Shown piece by piece: positions 54,899 to 63,947 of a DNA stretch of 64,000 nucleotides (the first letter of the stretch is position 1; each line of letters begins with the position of its first letter). The position numbers and the translations under genes are program-made. The notes under the pieces are model-generated. The model did not search any database and was not told where the DNA came from. It was given only the letters and a program-made list of their open reading frames with translations. This DNA is from Streptomyces piniterrae (lineage in GTDB: Bacteria; Actinomycetota; Actinomycetes; Streptomycetales; Streptomycetaceae), in NCBI RefSeq assembly GCF_005048155.1, contig NZ_SUMB01000002.1:806001-870000 (forward strand). Direction: 5' to 3'.

Positions 54899-56731
54899 TC
54901 AGTCCGCGGTGATCGGCCGTGTCGCCTCGACCAGGACCTTCCCGCCATCCTGACCGGTGATCACCAGCCGGGCCAGCCAGGGCCCGGCACGGTCGTAGGT
55001 ATGGGTGACGGCCGCCTCGCCGGTCTCCTGCTGGGTACCGTCGCCGAAGTACCAGTGGTAGCGGTACCCGGCGGCGGGCGGCTTTCCGTCCACCGTCACC
55101 GACATGCGCACCTCATCGCCGACGTGGGTGTTCGTGGGGACGTTCAGCTGCGCCCGGGGACCCTGCCGGGGGAGGTGGAACCACTTGCGCACGCTCGGGT
55201 TGAGGAGAAAGGCGTCGGCGTACTGCCGGGCACCCTCGATGTCGGGGTGACCGACGGCCGCGCTCAGACACTGCGCCGGAGTCGAGCTGAGCTCGGGGCA
55301 GGCCCGTGTGCGCAGCGGGAACGCCGGGTCGGTCACCGGAGTGTTCCAGACCTTGGAGTCCCGGGTGAGAAGGGCGTTGTCCACGGTGAACAGCCCATCG
55401 GCCGCAACCGCGTACGGACCGTCCGTGGACGCCTTGTTGGCGGCGGCCGCGGCCTGGTGGTAGGCGGCATTGGCCAGTTGTGTGTACTGCTCGTAGCGCT
55501 TGGCGACGCCGCCGAGGGCGCCCTTGCAGGAGGTCAGCCACCATCCGGTGGCTCCGGGGGTCGAGCAGGTCTTCACCGGGATCGGAGAACTGCTGCGGCT
55601 CAGCGCGTAGTAGAAGTCGGCCACGATCACCTTCGGCCGCCCCGGCAGGGAATGGGCCTTCTCGATCGCCGCCCGCATCCCGCGCCCGCCGTATCCGACC
55701 TTCGCGCCGCTGAAGTAGGGCACGTCCTTGGCCGGGTTCTCCGGTGCCGCGCCGATGCCGGAGCACTCGCGCTTCACGGCCTTCGGCAGGTCCTCCGAGC
55801 CGGGGGTGATGCCGGCGCCGATACCGAAGAACGGGTCGAGGTCGTTGATGCACCCGTTGATCACGACCAGATCGAGACCGTAACCGCCCTTCCGCGCCTG
55901 CGCGCCCGCCTTTTCCAGTTGGCAGAACACGTCCGGCGTCTGCTGGGTGACCTCGCCGAATTCCATCTCCCCGTCGCCGTCCGGGTCCTGCCGTTCCGTC
56001 GTGTGCAGACACGCCGCGTCATTGTTGCCGGCGGGCAGATCGGGTGCGTCGAGCACCGCGCCGGAGATCGAGTAATCCAGGTGCTGATGGCCCCGTCCGG
56101 TCTCCCGGCCGAGCAGCTGCCCCGTCAGATAGGGGAACTTCTGGTCGTGGTCCAGGCCCTGCCCCCAGACCACGGAGTCACCGACGGACGCCACCCGCAC
56201 CGGGTCGCACCCCCTGCGTATGGTGTCCCGCCAGACCTTGCCGTAGCGGCCTGCCGGACGGCCGTCGGCGGAGGCAGCGAGGCGGGCGTCGACCTGCAAG
56301 GCGGTCTCGGCTGCGGGCACCCGGTCGAAGGGGATGCTGAACTTCGCCGTGCCGACACTCGCGGTCATGTCGAGGCGCCCGCCGGCCAGTTGCTCTGCAC
56401 CGGCGCGTATGCGCCACTCCACGGCGGCTCCGGCCTTCGCCGCGGCGGGGTCGTAGATCTGCACCCGGCCGCGTACGGCTCCGCTGCACACCGGATTCGG
56501 CGTCAGGTCCACGTCGAGGACGAGGGGAAACGCCGATCCCGCCAGGGCGGCCCTGGTCTGCGCCGCGGCGGGAGCCCCGCCGAGGAGCTGGCCGAGGAGC
56601 AAGGCGGCCGCGCCGACCGCCGCGAAACGCCCCGTGACCGAGCGACGGGCCACCCCCGGCCCGCTCGTAACGGAACCCGCGCCGGTGCCCGCCCTTCTCC
56701 GCACAACCCACCGCGACCACGCCAATCTCAC
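54899..56731 (-). CDS. secreted SGNH/GDSL hydrolase with C-terminal PKD-like domain
   Basis: The 610-residue protein has a long N-terminal signal region (hydrophobic core FAAVGAAALLLGQLLGG, cleavage near PAAAQ). The SGNH domain has block I ASVGDSVVWGQGL (Ser near 182), block III-like VINGCINDLDPFF, and block V GHPDIEGARQYADA. A C-terminal PKD/Ig-like domain follows (YHWYFGDGTQQETGEA). GTG 56731 is the start. It probably deacylates an extracellular lipid or polysaccharide. The family includes lipases and esterases. Confidence 0.85.
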   Translation of the reverse strand: MRLAWSRWVVRRRAGTGAGSVTSGPGVARRSVTGRFAAVGAAALLLGQLLGGAPAAAQTRAALAGSAFPLVLDVDLTPNPVCSGAVRGRVQIYDPAAAKAGAAVEWRIRAGAEQLAGGRLDMTASVGTAKFSIPFDRVPAAETALQVDARLAASADGRPAGRYGKVWRDTIRRGCDPVRVASVGDSVVWGQGLDHDQKFPYLTGQLLGRETGRGHQHLDYSISGAVLDAPDLPAGNNDAACLHTTERQDPDGDGEMEFGEVTQQTPDVFCQLEKAGAQARKGGYGLDLVVINGCINDLDPFFGIGAGITPGSEDLPKAVKRECSGIGAAPENPAKDVPYFSGAKVGYGGRGMRAAIEKAHSLPGRPKVIVADFYYALSRSSSPIPVKTCSTPGATGWWLTSCKGALGGVAKRYEQYTQLANAAYHQAAAAANKASTDGPYAVAADGLFTVDNALLTRDSKVWNTPVTDPAFPLRTRACPELSSTPAQCLSAAVGHPDIEGARQYADAFLLNPSVRKWFHLPRQGPRAQLNVPTNTHVGDEVRMSVTVDGKPPAAGYRYHWYFGDGTQQETGEAAVTHTYDRAGPWLARLVITGQDGGKVLVEATRPITAD

Positions 56732-56913
56732 GCCAACACCCCTGCTTTCGCTGTGATTTCGGACCGTGCGGAATCAACTGAATCCCGCACCGGTAGGGAT
56801 GATGGCAGTCAAAAGAGCGGTATGGACTGCGAGTGGGACCCTGTGCGGGGTGAAACTGATCACTTACCGACAGTTACGGGCCATGTGTGAGGGCTTGCCT
56901 CGGTGGTGGCTGC

Positions 56914-58125
56914 TCACCGGCGGGGTGGGGTGGGCCGGAGAATTCCGGCCGAGCAGGCGGCCGCGACACAAAAGGCCACCGGGAGGAGGAACGTGAAATT
57001 GAGCGGAACGGCATGGGTGAGCGGCCCGATAACGGCCGGGCCCGCCAGCATTCCGACGTACCCCATGCCCGCCACCTTGGACACATTCGCCCCGGACGAT
57101 GCCGGATCCACATTGCCCGCAGCGGTGAAGAACTGCGGAATGCACCCGGAAAGGCCGATGCCGAAGAGCGTCCAGCCCGCCAGGGCCAAGGGCACCCAGG
57201 AGGTCAGTGCGGCAAGTGCCAGCCCCGCCGCGGCGAGGCCGGCGCCGTAGCGGACCACGAACACCCGGCCGAACCGCGCCACGACCCGGTCGGTGGCGAA
57301 CCGTCCGGCGGTCATCGCCGTCGCGAAACCACCGTAGGCCAGCGCGGCGGTCGCGGCGGGAGCGTCCAGCACATCCTGCAGGTGAAGAACGCTCCAGTCG
57401 TTGGCGACGCCTTCGCAGAGCATGAGCATCAGGGCGAGCGCACCCAGTGCCCAAATCCGCGAGGGTGTACGGCGCTTGGCGGCCGGCGCGTCCGCGGCCG
57501 GGGGAGTTCCGGTCGGCGGCGCGGACTCGGCACGCAGCAGGCCCGGCATCGCGATGAGGGTGACCACCACCCCGAAAAGGGCCACACATGACAGCGTGAG
57601 TCGGATATCCGCATCCCAGCTGATCGTCCGAGCCCCCACCAGCGCGGCGATCACGCCTCCAATGGAGAACACCGCATGGAACGCCGACATCACCGGCCTG
57701 CCATATCCGCGTTCGACCTGCACGGCCTGGGTGTTCATGCTGACGTCCAGACAGCCGTTGCCGAAACCCAGTGCCAGCAACGCCGCGGCCAGCGTCCAAG
57801 GAGCGTGGGCCAGGCCGGGGAGGATGACGGCGGTGCTGCACAGCACCCCGCCGACCAGCACGACGTTACGGCTGCCGAATCGGTCGGCGAGAGCACCGCA
57901 CAGCTGCATCCCTGCGAATGCCCCGCCGCCCAGGAAGAACAGCAGCCATCCCAGTACCACGTGAGAGATGCCGACCTGGTGCTCGATCGCGGGGATGTGG
58001 ACGATCCACATCCCCATGACAAAGCCGTTGAGCGCGAAGAACACGAAGGTGCAGATGCGCGCCGTACGGAGGCGTCGCGTCGGTGGTGCGGAGGTGGGGG
58101 GAGTCGATTCGATCGATTCAATCAT
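56914..58125 (-). CDS. MFS transporter (12 TM)
   Basis: The 403-residue integral membrane protein has about 12 hydrophobic helices and the MFS loop signature GALADRFGSRNVVLVGG between TM2 and TM3. The central loop is Pro/Ala-rich (PPTGTPPAADAPAAKRR). Substrate unknown. It lies downstream of, and on the same strand as, the DeoR-family regulator gene 113 bases away, so the two may be linked in control. Confidence 0.88.
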   Translation of the reverse strand: MIESIESTPPTSAPPTRRLRTARICTFVFFALNGFVMGMWIVHIPAIEHQVGISHVVLGWLLFFLGGGAFAGMQLCGALADRFGSRNVVLVGGVLCSTAVILPGLAHAPWTLAAALLALGFGNGCLDVSMNTQAVQVERGYGRPVMSAFHAVFSIGGVIAALVGARTISWDADIRLTLSCVALFGVVVTLIAMPGLLRAESAPPTGTPPAADAPAAKRRTPSRIWALGALALMLMLCEGVANDWSVLHLQDVLDAPAATAALAYGGFATAMTAGRFATDRVVARFGRVFVVRYGAGLAAAGLALAALTSWVPLALAGWTLFGIGLSGCIPQFFTAAGNVDPASSGANVSKVAGMGYVGMLAGPAVIGPLTHAVPLNFTFLLPVAFCVAAACSAGILRPTPPRR

Positions 58126-58238
58126 CGGAGGTGATGGTATCTCACATCATTGATGTGCGCCCTTCACAGGTCGGGCGTCCGGCATGGATCCGGACAGACG
58201 GCCTCGGGCAGCTGAATCCAGCAGACGGTTCAAGACAG

Positions 58239-58997
58239 TCAGACATGGATGATGTCCACGCCCGCCGCGCGGAGTTCCTCGATCGCCGGAGCTCCTTGCG
58301 GCGCGTCCGTCACCACCAGGCTGATCTGTTCGACGGAACAGATCCGGCCGAGGGCCACCCGCCCCAGTTTCTCCGCGGTGGCCGCCACGATGGTCCGGCG
58401 CGCCGATCGCGCCGCCACCCGCTTCACATGGACGTCGTCGAGGCTGTAGGCCGTGGCTCCATTCGCCGCGTCGAGGCCGCAACACCCGAGGATGAAGGTG
58501 TCGTAGCGAAGGTCCTCGAAGGTACGCAACGCGGTTTCACCGTAGAACGCCAGCTCCCCGGGCCGGACCTGGCCACCGGGAAGGAGGAGCCGGATGCCTT
58601 CGTTCTCGGTCAGCGGGTAAGTGGCGTGCAGCGAAAGCGGGGTGACGGTCAGTCGGCGGCCCGCCATGGCCTGGGCGATCGCCACGGCGGTCGTCCCGGT
58701 GTCGAGCGCCACGGTCTCCCCGTCGTTGAGCAGCTCCACCACCACCTTGGCCAGCTTCGCCTTGCTCTCACCGCCGACCATGGCCCGCACGGCGTACGGC
58801 GGTTCCACTCCGCTGAGCAGTGCGCTGACCGCCCCACCGTGCACGCGCCGCAGCGCGCCCCGGGATTCCAGCACCTCCAGATCCCGTCGGATCGTCATCT
58901 CCGAAGCCTTGGCGGAACGGGCGAGTTCAGCCACTGAGGCCCGGTTGCGGTCTGTGAGCAAGGACAAGATGAATCGGTGACGCTCGGCAACATTCAT
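58239..58997 (-). CDS. DeoR/GlpR-family transcriptional regulator
   Basis: The 252-residue protein has the DeoR HTH near the N terminus (RHRFILSLLTDRNRASVAELA and EMTIRRDLEVLESRGALRRVHGG, in parts) and the effector domain with VALDTGTTAVAIAQAM and FILGCCGLDAANGAT. These regulators respond to phosphorylated sugars or related metabolites. It faces the lanthipeptide operon across a 237-base gap holding a clear promoter and a dyad, so it probably controls that operon and perhaps the MFS gene downstream of itself. Confidence 0.88.
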   Translation of the reverse strand: MNVAERHRFILSLLTDRNRASVAELARSAKASEMTIRRDLEVLESRGALRRVHGGAVSALLSGVEPPYAVRAMVGGESKAKLAKVVVELLNDGETVALDTGTTAVAIAQAMAGRRLTVTPLSLHATYPLTENEGIRLLLPGGQVRPGELAFYGETALRTFEDLRYDTFILGCCGLDAANGATAYSLDDVHVKRVAARSARRTIVAATAEKLGRVALGRICSVEQISLVVTDAPQGAPAIEELRAAGVDIIHV

Positions 58998-59083
58998 GCC
59001 GTTGGCTTAGCACATCAACAGGCCGACTGCGAGTCTTGCACCCTTGGTTCGTTGGGATCGGCAGCCGAGTACGGTCCTCGTGG

Positions 59084-59112
59084 TTGACTAACTCTCATGT
59101 TGAGTGTGTACT
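59084..59112 (+). promoter_or_regulatory. sigma-70-like promoter of the lanthipeptide operon with dyad
   Basis: TTGACT (59084-59089) and TGTACT (59107-59112) are separated by 17 bases, fitting a vegetative promoter. The dyad TGAGT-GTGT-ACTCA (59101-59114) overlaps the -10 element and could be the DeoR operator. The element is 122 bases before the MFS start at 59235. Confidence 0.55.
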
Positions 59113-59234
59113 CACACGCATTCGATGTGCTTTTTGCTTCGGAGAGGTCGTCGGCACCGCCGGCGCGCCCTCGCCGGCACACCGTTCAAGATTCCACCAA
59201 GCCCACCCACATTTCTCCTCGAAGGAGGACATCG

Positions 59235-60473
59235 ATGGCCACGCCCGGCAAGGCTCTCCCCCCGAGAGGAAGCACGCCACCGCTGTTCACCCGTGCCGCC
59301 GTCGTTGCGTCCTGCGTCGGCTTCGTGGTGATCGGTGCCCTGCAGGCGCTGTACGGACCGGCGATCCCCGCGCTCCGCGAAAAGTTCGATCTCACACCGG
59401 CCGCAGCGGGACTGGGACTCAGCGCCCACTTCATCGGAGCGCTGCTGGGCGTCCTGGTCTTCCACCTGTTATGCGGGAAGACCGGGAACCGGCAGCTGCT
59501 CGGCGGCTCCTACCTCCTCATGGCGCTCGGCTCCCTGGGCTTCGCCCTGTCACCGGCCTGGCTCCCGGCGCTGGCCTCGGCGTTCGTCGCCGGCCTCGGG
59601 TTCGGCGGCATCGACTACGGACTCAACCAGCTCTTCTCCCTGGGCTTCGGCGATCGCAGCACGGCGATGCTGAACCTGCTCAACGCTCACTTCGGCATCG
59701 GAGCGGTGGCCGGACCCGCGCTGGTCGGCTGGCTCGGCGCCGAGAACTATCTCTGGATCTTCGGTGCCACGGCGGCCATCTCGGTCCTTCTCATGGCAAC
59801 CCTGGGTGGCGTGGCGCAGAAGGAGCCGGTCAGCGAAAGCCAGACGCACCGACCCTCCGGGCAGTCCAGGATCCTGCCCATCGTCGCGGCGTTCATCGGC
59901 ATCTACGTCTTCCATGTGGCGATCGAGACCGGCGTGGGCGGGTGGGAACCGACCCACCTGGAGACCTTCGGCTATGGAGCCGCGGCCGCCGCCACGGCGA
60001 CCTCCGCCTACTGGCTGGCGATGACCGTGGGCCGGTTCCTCGCCGTACCGCTGACCCTGCGCTTCTCCGCTCCGGCGATCGTCATCACCTGTTGCCTGGG
60101 CATGGCCGCCTCCCTCCTGCTGGCCACCATCCCGGCAGCGGCCCCGTACGCGTACATCGGCGTCGGCCTCACCATCGCTCCGATCTTCCCCACCTGTCTT
60201 CCCTGGCTCAACCGCGCCGTCCCCACCGTCGCGGCGGCCGGCGCCTATGTCATCGCCGCTTCGATGATCGGCGGGGTCGCCTTCCCGCCCCTGCTGGGAA
60301 CCGCCATCGAGAAATCCGGTGTCCGGTCGGTTCCCCTTCTGCTGTTCGCCCTGGCGGTGTTCTGCGTACTGCTGAGCCTGTGGCTCACCAGGAAGACCTC
60401 GGCGGCCAACGCCCCTGCACCCCGATCGCCGCTGGACGAAGCGGTGTCCCCCGACGCGGAGGTGACCACATGA
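59235..60473 (+). CDS. MFS transporter, first gene of the lanthipeptide operon
   Basis: The 412-residue protein has about 12 TM helices (FTRAAVVASCVGFVVIGALQAL; ALAFALSPAWLPALASAF-like; IVAAFIGIYVFHVAIETGVGG). GAAGGAGG precedes ATG 59235; the longer upstream frame is rejected. A TTA leucine codon occurs at 59469-59471, implying bldA control. Its stop overlaps the next start (ATGA). The fold is of the nutrient/sugar-type MFS (FucP/NarK-like), so whether it exports the lanthipeptide or imports a precursor is open. Confidence 0.85.
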   Translation: MATPGKALPPRGSTPPLFTRAAVVASCVGFVVIGALQALYGPAIPALREKFDLTPAAAGLGLSAHFIGALLGVLVFHLLCGKTGNRQLLGGSYLLMALGSLGFALSPAWLPALASAFVAGLGFGGIDYGLNQLFSLGFGDRSTAMLNLLNAHFGIGAVAGPALVGWLGAENYLWIFGATAAISVLLMATLGGVAQKEPVSESQTHRPSGQSRILPIVAAFIGIYVFHVAIETGVGGWEPTHLETFGYGAAAAATATSAYWLAMTVGRFLAVPLTLRFSAPAIVITCCLGMAASLLLATIPAAAPYAYIGVGLTIAPIFPTCLPWLNRAVPTVAAAGAYVIAASMIGGVAFPPLLGTAIEKSGVRSVPLLLFALAVFCVLLSLWLTRKTSAANAPAPRSPLDEAVSPDAEVTT

Positions 60474-61087
60474 CCGCCGTCCTCTTCGACATGTTCGGTG
60501 TCATCGCCTGCCATCAGCCCGCCGACGCATGCGCTCGGCTGGAGGCCACGGCCCAGGTCCCCGGCAAGGATTTCTGGGACAGCTACTGGGGCCTGCGGCA
60601 GCCCTACGACCGAGGTGACCAGTCCGGCCCCGAGTACTGGCGGACGGTCGCCGATTCTCTCGGAGTGTCCTTCGACGAGCGGCGCACCGAAGCCCTCATC
60701 GCGGCCGACACAGCCAGTTGGAGCGAAGTCGATGCCGAGATGGTGCAGTTCATCGGCGAGCTGGCGGACGGCGGGACCAGGATCGGTCTGCTCTCCAACA
60801 TTCCCGAGGAACTGGCCGCGCACTACGAAAAGCACCAGCCGTGGCTGCGGAACTTCGAATTCCTGGCCTTCTCCTGCCGGATCGGACACGCCAAGCCGGA
60901 GCCGGGCGCCTACACATGGTGCAGCGACGCATTCGGCCTGGCACCCGAGGACGTGCTGTTCGTCGACGACCGGCAGGACAACGTCCGAGCCGCCGAGGCC
61001 CTGGGGATGCGGGCCCACCTCTTCACGTCACTGGCCACGCTCAAGCCGGCACTGGCGGAATCGGCGCTCAGACCGGCAGGTGGCTGA
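60470..61087 (+). CDS. HAD-superfamily hydrolase-like protein
   Basis: The 205-residue protein has HAD motifs: FDMFGVIACH (motif I, with the nucleophile Asp but no second Asp at +2, giving D-M-F), LLSNIPEELAA (motif II Ser), HAKPEPGAY (motif III Lys) and VLFVDDRQDNV (motif IV Asp-Asp). The D-x-F variant is seen in haloacid-dehalogenase-like members. It is coupled to both neighbours. A role in lanthipeptide maturation is not known; it may act on a sugar phosphate or tailoring intermediate. Confidence 0.82.
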   Translation: MTAVLFDMFGVIACHQPADACARLEATAQVPGKDFWDSYWGLRQPYDRGDQSGPEYWRTVADSLGVSFDERRTEALIAADTASWSEVDAEMVQFIGELADGGTRIGLLSNIPEELAAHYEKHQPWLRNFEFLAFSCRIGHAKPEPGAYTWCSDAFGLAPEDVLFVDDRQDNVRAAEALGMRAHLFTSLATLKPALAESALRPAGG

Positions 61088-61090
61088 CGT

Positions 61091-63772
61091 ATGAAGATGC
61101 GCCACCAGCAGTTCAGTCTGATCGACCCGGTCTTCTACGAGACCCCCTACGGCGTACGCCCCGGGGACACCTCCTTCGCGGTCGGCACACTCACACCGCC
61201 CGACGGATGGCAGCGCCACGAGGGCGAGGCATGGCTCCATCTCGCCCCCAAGGACCGGCAGTTACCCGATCAGGGCTGGAAGATCCATGTATCGGCCCGC
61301 CCCGAAAACGCCGAACGCGTCCTGCGGAAGGTCTGGCAGCACTGCACCCGCCACCGCCTGGCATTCAAATTCCTGCGGACGCCCCGCCTGCATCTGCTGC
61401 AGAACTCCAAGTACGCCGACCGGAGCTCCAGTGGAAAGCTGGCCACCCTCTACCCCTGTGACGAGCAGGAGCTCGAGGCCACGCTGAACGGCCTGGCGGC
61501 CGAACTGGGCGAAGAGCCCGGCCCGTACATCCTCAGCGATCTGCGCTGGGGCGCGGGGCCCCTCCATGTGCGCTACGGCGGATTCGCCGAGCGCTACTGC
61601 ACGGACCTGCACGGTGAACCCGTGTTGGCGATCGAACGGCCCGACGGACAGCTGGTTCCCGACGAACGAAGACCCGCATTCCACCTGCCGTCCTGGGTCC
61701 CTCTGCCCGACTTCCTCACACCGCACCGGGACGCCCGTAACGACAAGGCGGGCGCAGAGCAGTTCCCGTACGACATAGACGGCGTACTGCATTTCTCCAA
61801 CGGCGGCGGAGTCTATTCGGCACGCGCGAAATCCGACGGGACGCGAGTGGTGCTCAAAGAGGCCCGACCGCACATCGGGTCCGACAGCCGGCAGCGCGAC
61901 GCCCAGGACCGGCTGCACCACGAGGCACGCATGCTGCGACGCCTCGACGGGCTGCCCGGCGTGCCGGCGTTCCACCGGCACTTCACCGAGTGGGAACACC
62001 ACTTCCTCGCCATGGAACACGTCGAGGGCACCCCCTTGACCCAATGGGTCGTCCTCCACCATCCGCTGACCAGGGCATGTCCCGACCCCCAGGAGATCCG
62101 CCGGTACGCCGATCAGGTGCGCGCCATCATCGAGCGGACGCGGGTCATCACCGACTCCTTGCTGGAGCGCGGAACCGCGCACGGTGACCTGCACCCCGGC
62201 AACCTCATCGTGGCCGACGACGGGTCGGTCCATCTGGTGGACTTCGAATTCGCCAGGGACCGGGGAGAGGACCCCGAGCCGGGGCTCGGCGCGCCGGGTT
62301 TCGTGCCACCACCGGGGCTCACCGACGAACAAGCCCACCGGTTCGCGACAGCGGCGATCTGGCTCCACTGCATGCTGCCCCTGAGCCCGCTGCTCGAACT
62401 CGCCCCGGAGAAGACCGAACGCCAGGTGCGGGAGGTGCAGCAGCTCTTCGAGCTGCCGCACGACATCTGCGAAGCGTTTCTCGACGACCTCCGCCCCACG
62501 CCGAAGGACGCCGCCCCGCCCCGCCGTGAGGTCGGCGACTCACCCCTCCGCTTCGGCCCGCAGGCACCGCCGTGGTCCGAGATCCGCGCCTCCGCCGCCC
62601 GCGCCCTCACACTCAGCGCCACCCCACACCGTCAGGACCGGCTCTTTCCCGGTGACGTCAAGCAGTTCCCGCACGGCGGTTCCGGATTCGCCTACGGCGC
62701 CGCCGGTGTGCTGCACGCCCTGGCGACCGCCGGGCGGCGAAGAGATCCACGTCTGGAGGAATGGCTGCTGGAGTCCGTCACCCGGCGCACCCCGCTGCTG
62801 CCGGGGTTCTACGACGGCGCCCTCGGCATCTCCTATGCGCTCGACGGGCTCGGCTACCGGGACGCGGCCGACCGGCTGGTGGCCCAGGCGCTCGGCAGGC
62901 TCCCCGAAGTCACCGGCGCCAATCTCTTCGACGGCCTGGCCGGAACGGGGCTGCAGCTGCTGCGCCGGACCCGTTCGGGCCAGGAGGACCACCGGGCGGT
63001 GATCGGCGAGATCGCCAACCGGCTGGCCGGCTCCGTCGAGAGCGGCGTACTGCGCGGCTCGCCCGGAGGGGCCGGCGGACAGCGGCAGGACCCGGGCACC
63101 CGGCGTATGACCTACGAAGCCGGGCTGCTGTACGGCTGGTCCGGCGTGGCGCTCTTCTTCCTGCACCTGCAGGAACTCACCAAGGACGAGGCGTGCCTGG
63201 ACCTCGCCCGGCGCGCACTGCACCGTGACCTCGACTCCTGTGTGGAGCTCGCGGACGGCTCGGTGCAGATCCGGGACGATGCCAACCGCGCCCTGCCCTA
63301 TCTCGCCAACGGCGGCGCGGGCATCGCGCTCATCGCCGATCTGCTGCTCGCCGTCCGCCATGACGACCGATCGGCCGAGGCCCTCCCCGGGCTGCTGCTG
63401 GCCTGCACCCCCGAACTGGTGCTGGGCAGCGGTCTCTTCCACGGGCGCGCCGGCCTGCTGGCGGTCCTCAGCCGTCTCACCGCGCGCCGTCCCGAACTGG
63501 GGCACGGCACATCGAGCCACCGGCTGCTCGGCACGCTCGACCGCCATGCCCTCTCATACCGGGGGCACCTCGCCTTCCCCGGTGACCACAACCTGCGGCT
63601 TTCCATGGACGTGGCCACCGGGACCGCGGGAGTGCTCCTCGCACTCAAGACCGCCTACGGAAAGGAGGACACCGAGTTCCTGCCTTTCATCAGCCTTCCG
63701 GGAGACACCCCCGGCCCTGACACCGAGGGCTCTCCCCGTTCCGACAGTGCAACTGAATTCACAGAGAGGTGA
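61091..63772 (+). CDS. lanKC: class III lanthionine synthetase LanKC
   Basis: The 893-residue protein has the class III architecture. Residues about 1-230 form the lyase-like domain. A Ser/Thr-type kinase spans about 240-480, with the Lys in VVLKEARP (about 256), HGDLHPGNLI (about 363-372) and LVDFEFA. A LanC-like cyclase spans about 520-880, with repeated GxxG helices (FYDGALGISYAL, FHGRAGLLAVLS) and no zinc-ligand Cys-His set. It phosphorylates Ser/Thr, eliminates phosphate and forms lanthionine or labionin. A TTA codon is at 61262-61264 (codon 58). The ATG has AGGTGG upstream. Confidence 0.93.
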   Translation: MKMRHQQFSLIDPVFYETPYGVRPGDTSFAVGTLTPPDGWQRHEGEAWLHLAPKDRQLPDQGWKIHVSARPENAERVLRKVWQHCTRHRLAFKFLRTPRLHLLQNSKYADRSSSGKLATLYPCDEQELEATLNGLAAELGEEPGPYILSDLRWGAGPLHVRYGGFAERYCTDLHGEPVLAIERPDGQLVPDERRPAFHLPSWVPLPDFLTPHRDARNDKAGAEQFPYDIDGVLHFSNGGGVYSARAKSDGTRVVLKEARPHIGSDSRQRDAQDRLHHEARMLRRLDGLPGVPAFHRHFTEWEHHFLAMEHVEGTPLTQWVVLHHPLTRACPDPQEIRRYADQVRAIIERTRVITDSLLERGTAHGDLHPGNLIVADDGSVHLVDFEFARDRGEDPEPGLGAPGFVPPPGLTDEQAHRFATAAIWLHCMLPLSPLLELAPEKTERQVREVQQLFELPHDICEAFLDDLRPTPKDAAPPRREVGDSPLRFGPQAPPWSEIRASAARALTLSATPHRQDRLFPGDVKQFPHGGSGFAYGAAGVLHALATAGRRRDPRLEEWLLESVTRRTPLLPGFYDGALGISYALDGLGYRDAADRLVAQALGRLPEVTGANLFDGLAGTGLQLLRRTRSGQEDHRAVIGEIANRLAGSVESGVLRGSPGGAGGQRQDPGTRRMTYEAGLLYGWSGVALFFLHLQELTKDEACLDLARRALHRDLDSCVELADGSVQIRDDANRALPYLANGGAGIALIADLLLAVRHDDRSAEALPGLLLACTPELVLGSGLFHGRAGLLAVLSRLTARRPELGHGTSSHRLLGTLDRHALSYRGHLAFPGDHNLRLSMDVATGTAGVLLALKTAYGKEDTEFLPFISLPGDTPGPDTEGSPRSDSATEFTER

Positions 63773-63777
63773 TCACC

Positions 63778-63885
63778 ATGGGTTTCATTCTGGACCTTCA
63801 GGAGATGGAGTTCCCGCAGGAGTCCTCCCAGCTCGTCTTCAGCACGCAGAGCGTGTGGTGTTCGGTCTTCGGCTACTGCAAGTAG
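63778..63885 (+). CDS. lanA: class III lanthipeptide precursor peptide (LanA)
   Basis: This 35-residue peptide is absent from simple ORF lists because of its length. The N terminus MGFILDLQEMEF carries the ILDLQ-type leader motif recognised by LanKC. The core ends STQSVWCSVFGYCK. Ser22-x2-Ser25-x2-Cys28 fits the labionin rule (Ser-x2-Ser-x2-5-Cys), and Ser29-x4-Cys34 could form a second ring. GAGAGGTGA lies before the ATG, five bases after the LanKC stop. A precursor gene downstream of lanKC is unusual. Confidence 0.9.
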   Translation: MGFILDLQEMEFPQESSQLVFSTQSVWCSVFGYCK

Positions 63886-63907
63886 GAGCCTGACCGACCC
63901 TCAGACC

Positions 63908-63947
63908 GGCGCTGGGGCGGGGGACCTGACCCCCCTGCCCCAGCGCC
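63908..63947 (+). terminator. strong terminator after the lanthipeptide precursor gene
   Basis: GGCGCTGGGGC (63908-63918) and GCCCCAGCGCC (63937-63947) form a perfect 11-bp stem, extended inward by GGGGG (63919-63923) and CCCCC (63931-63935). It starts 23 bases after the precursor stop codon, marking the operon end or an attenuator before further genes outside the window. Confidence 0.8.
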
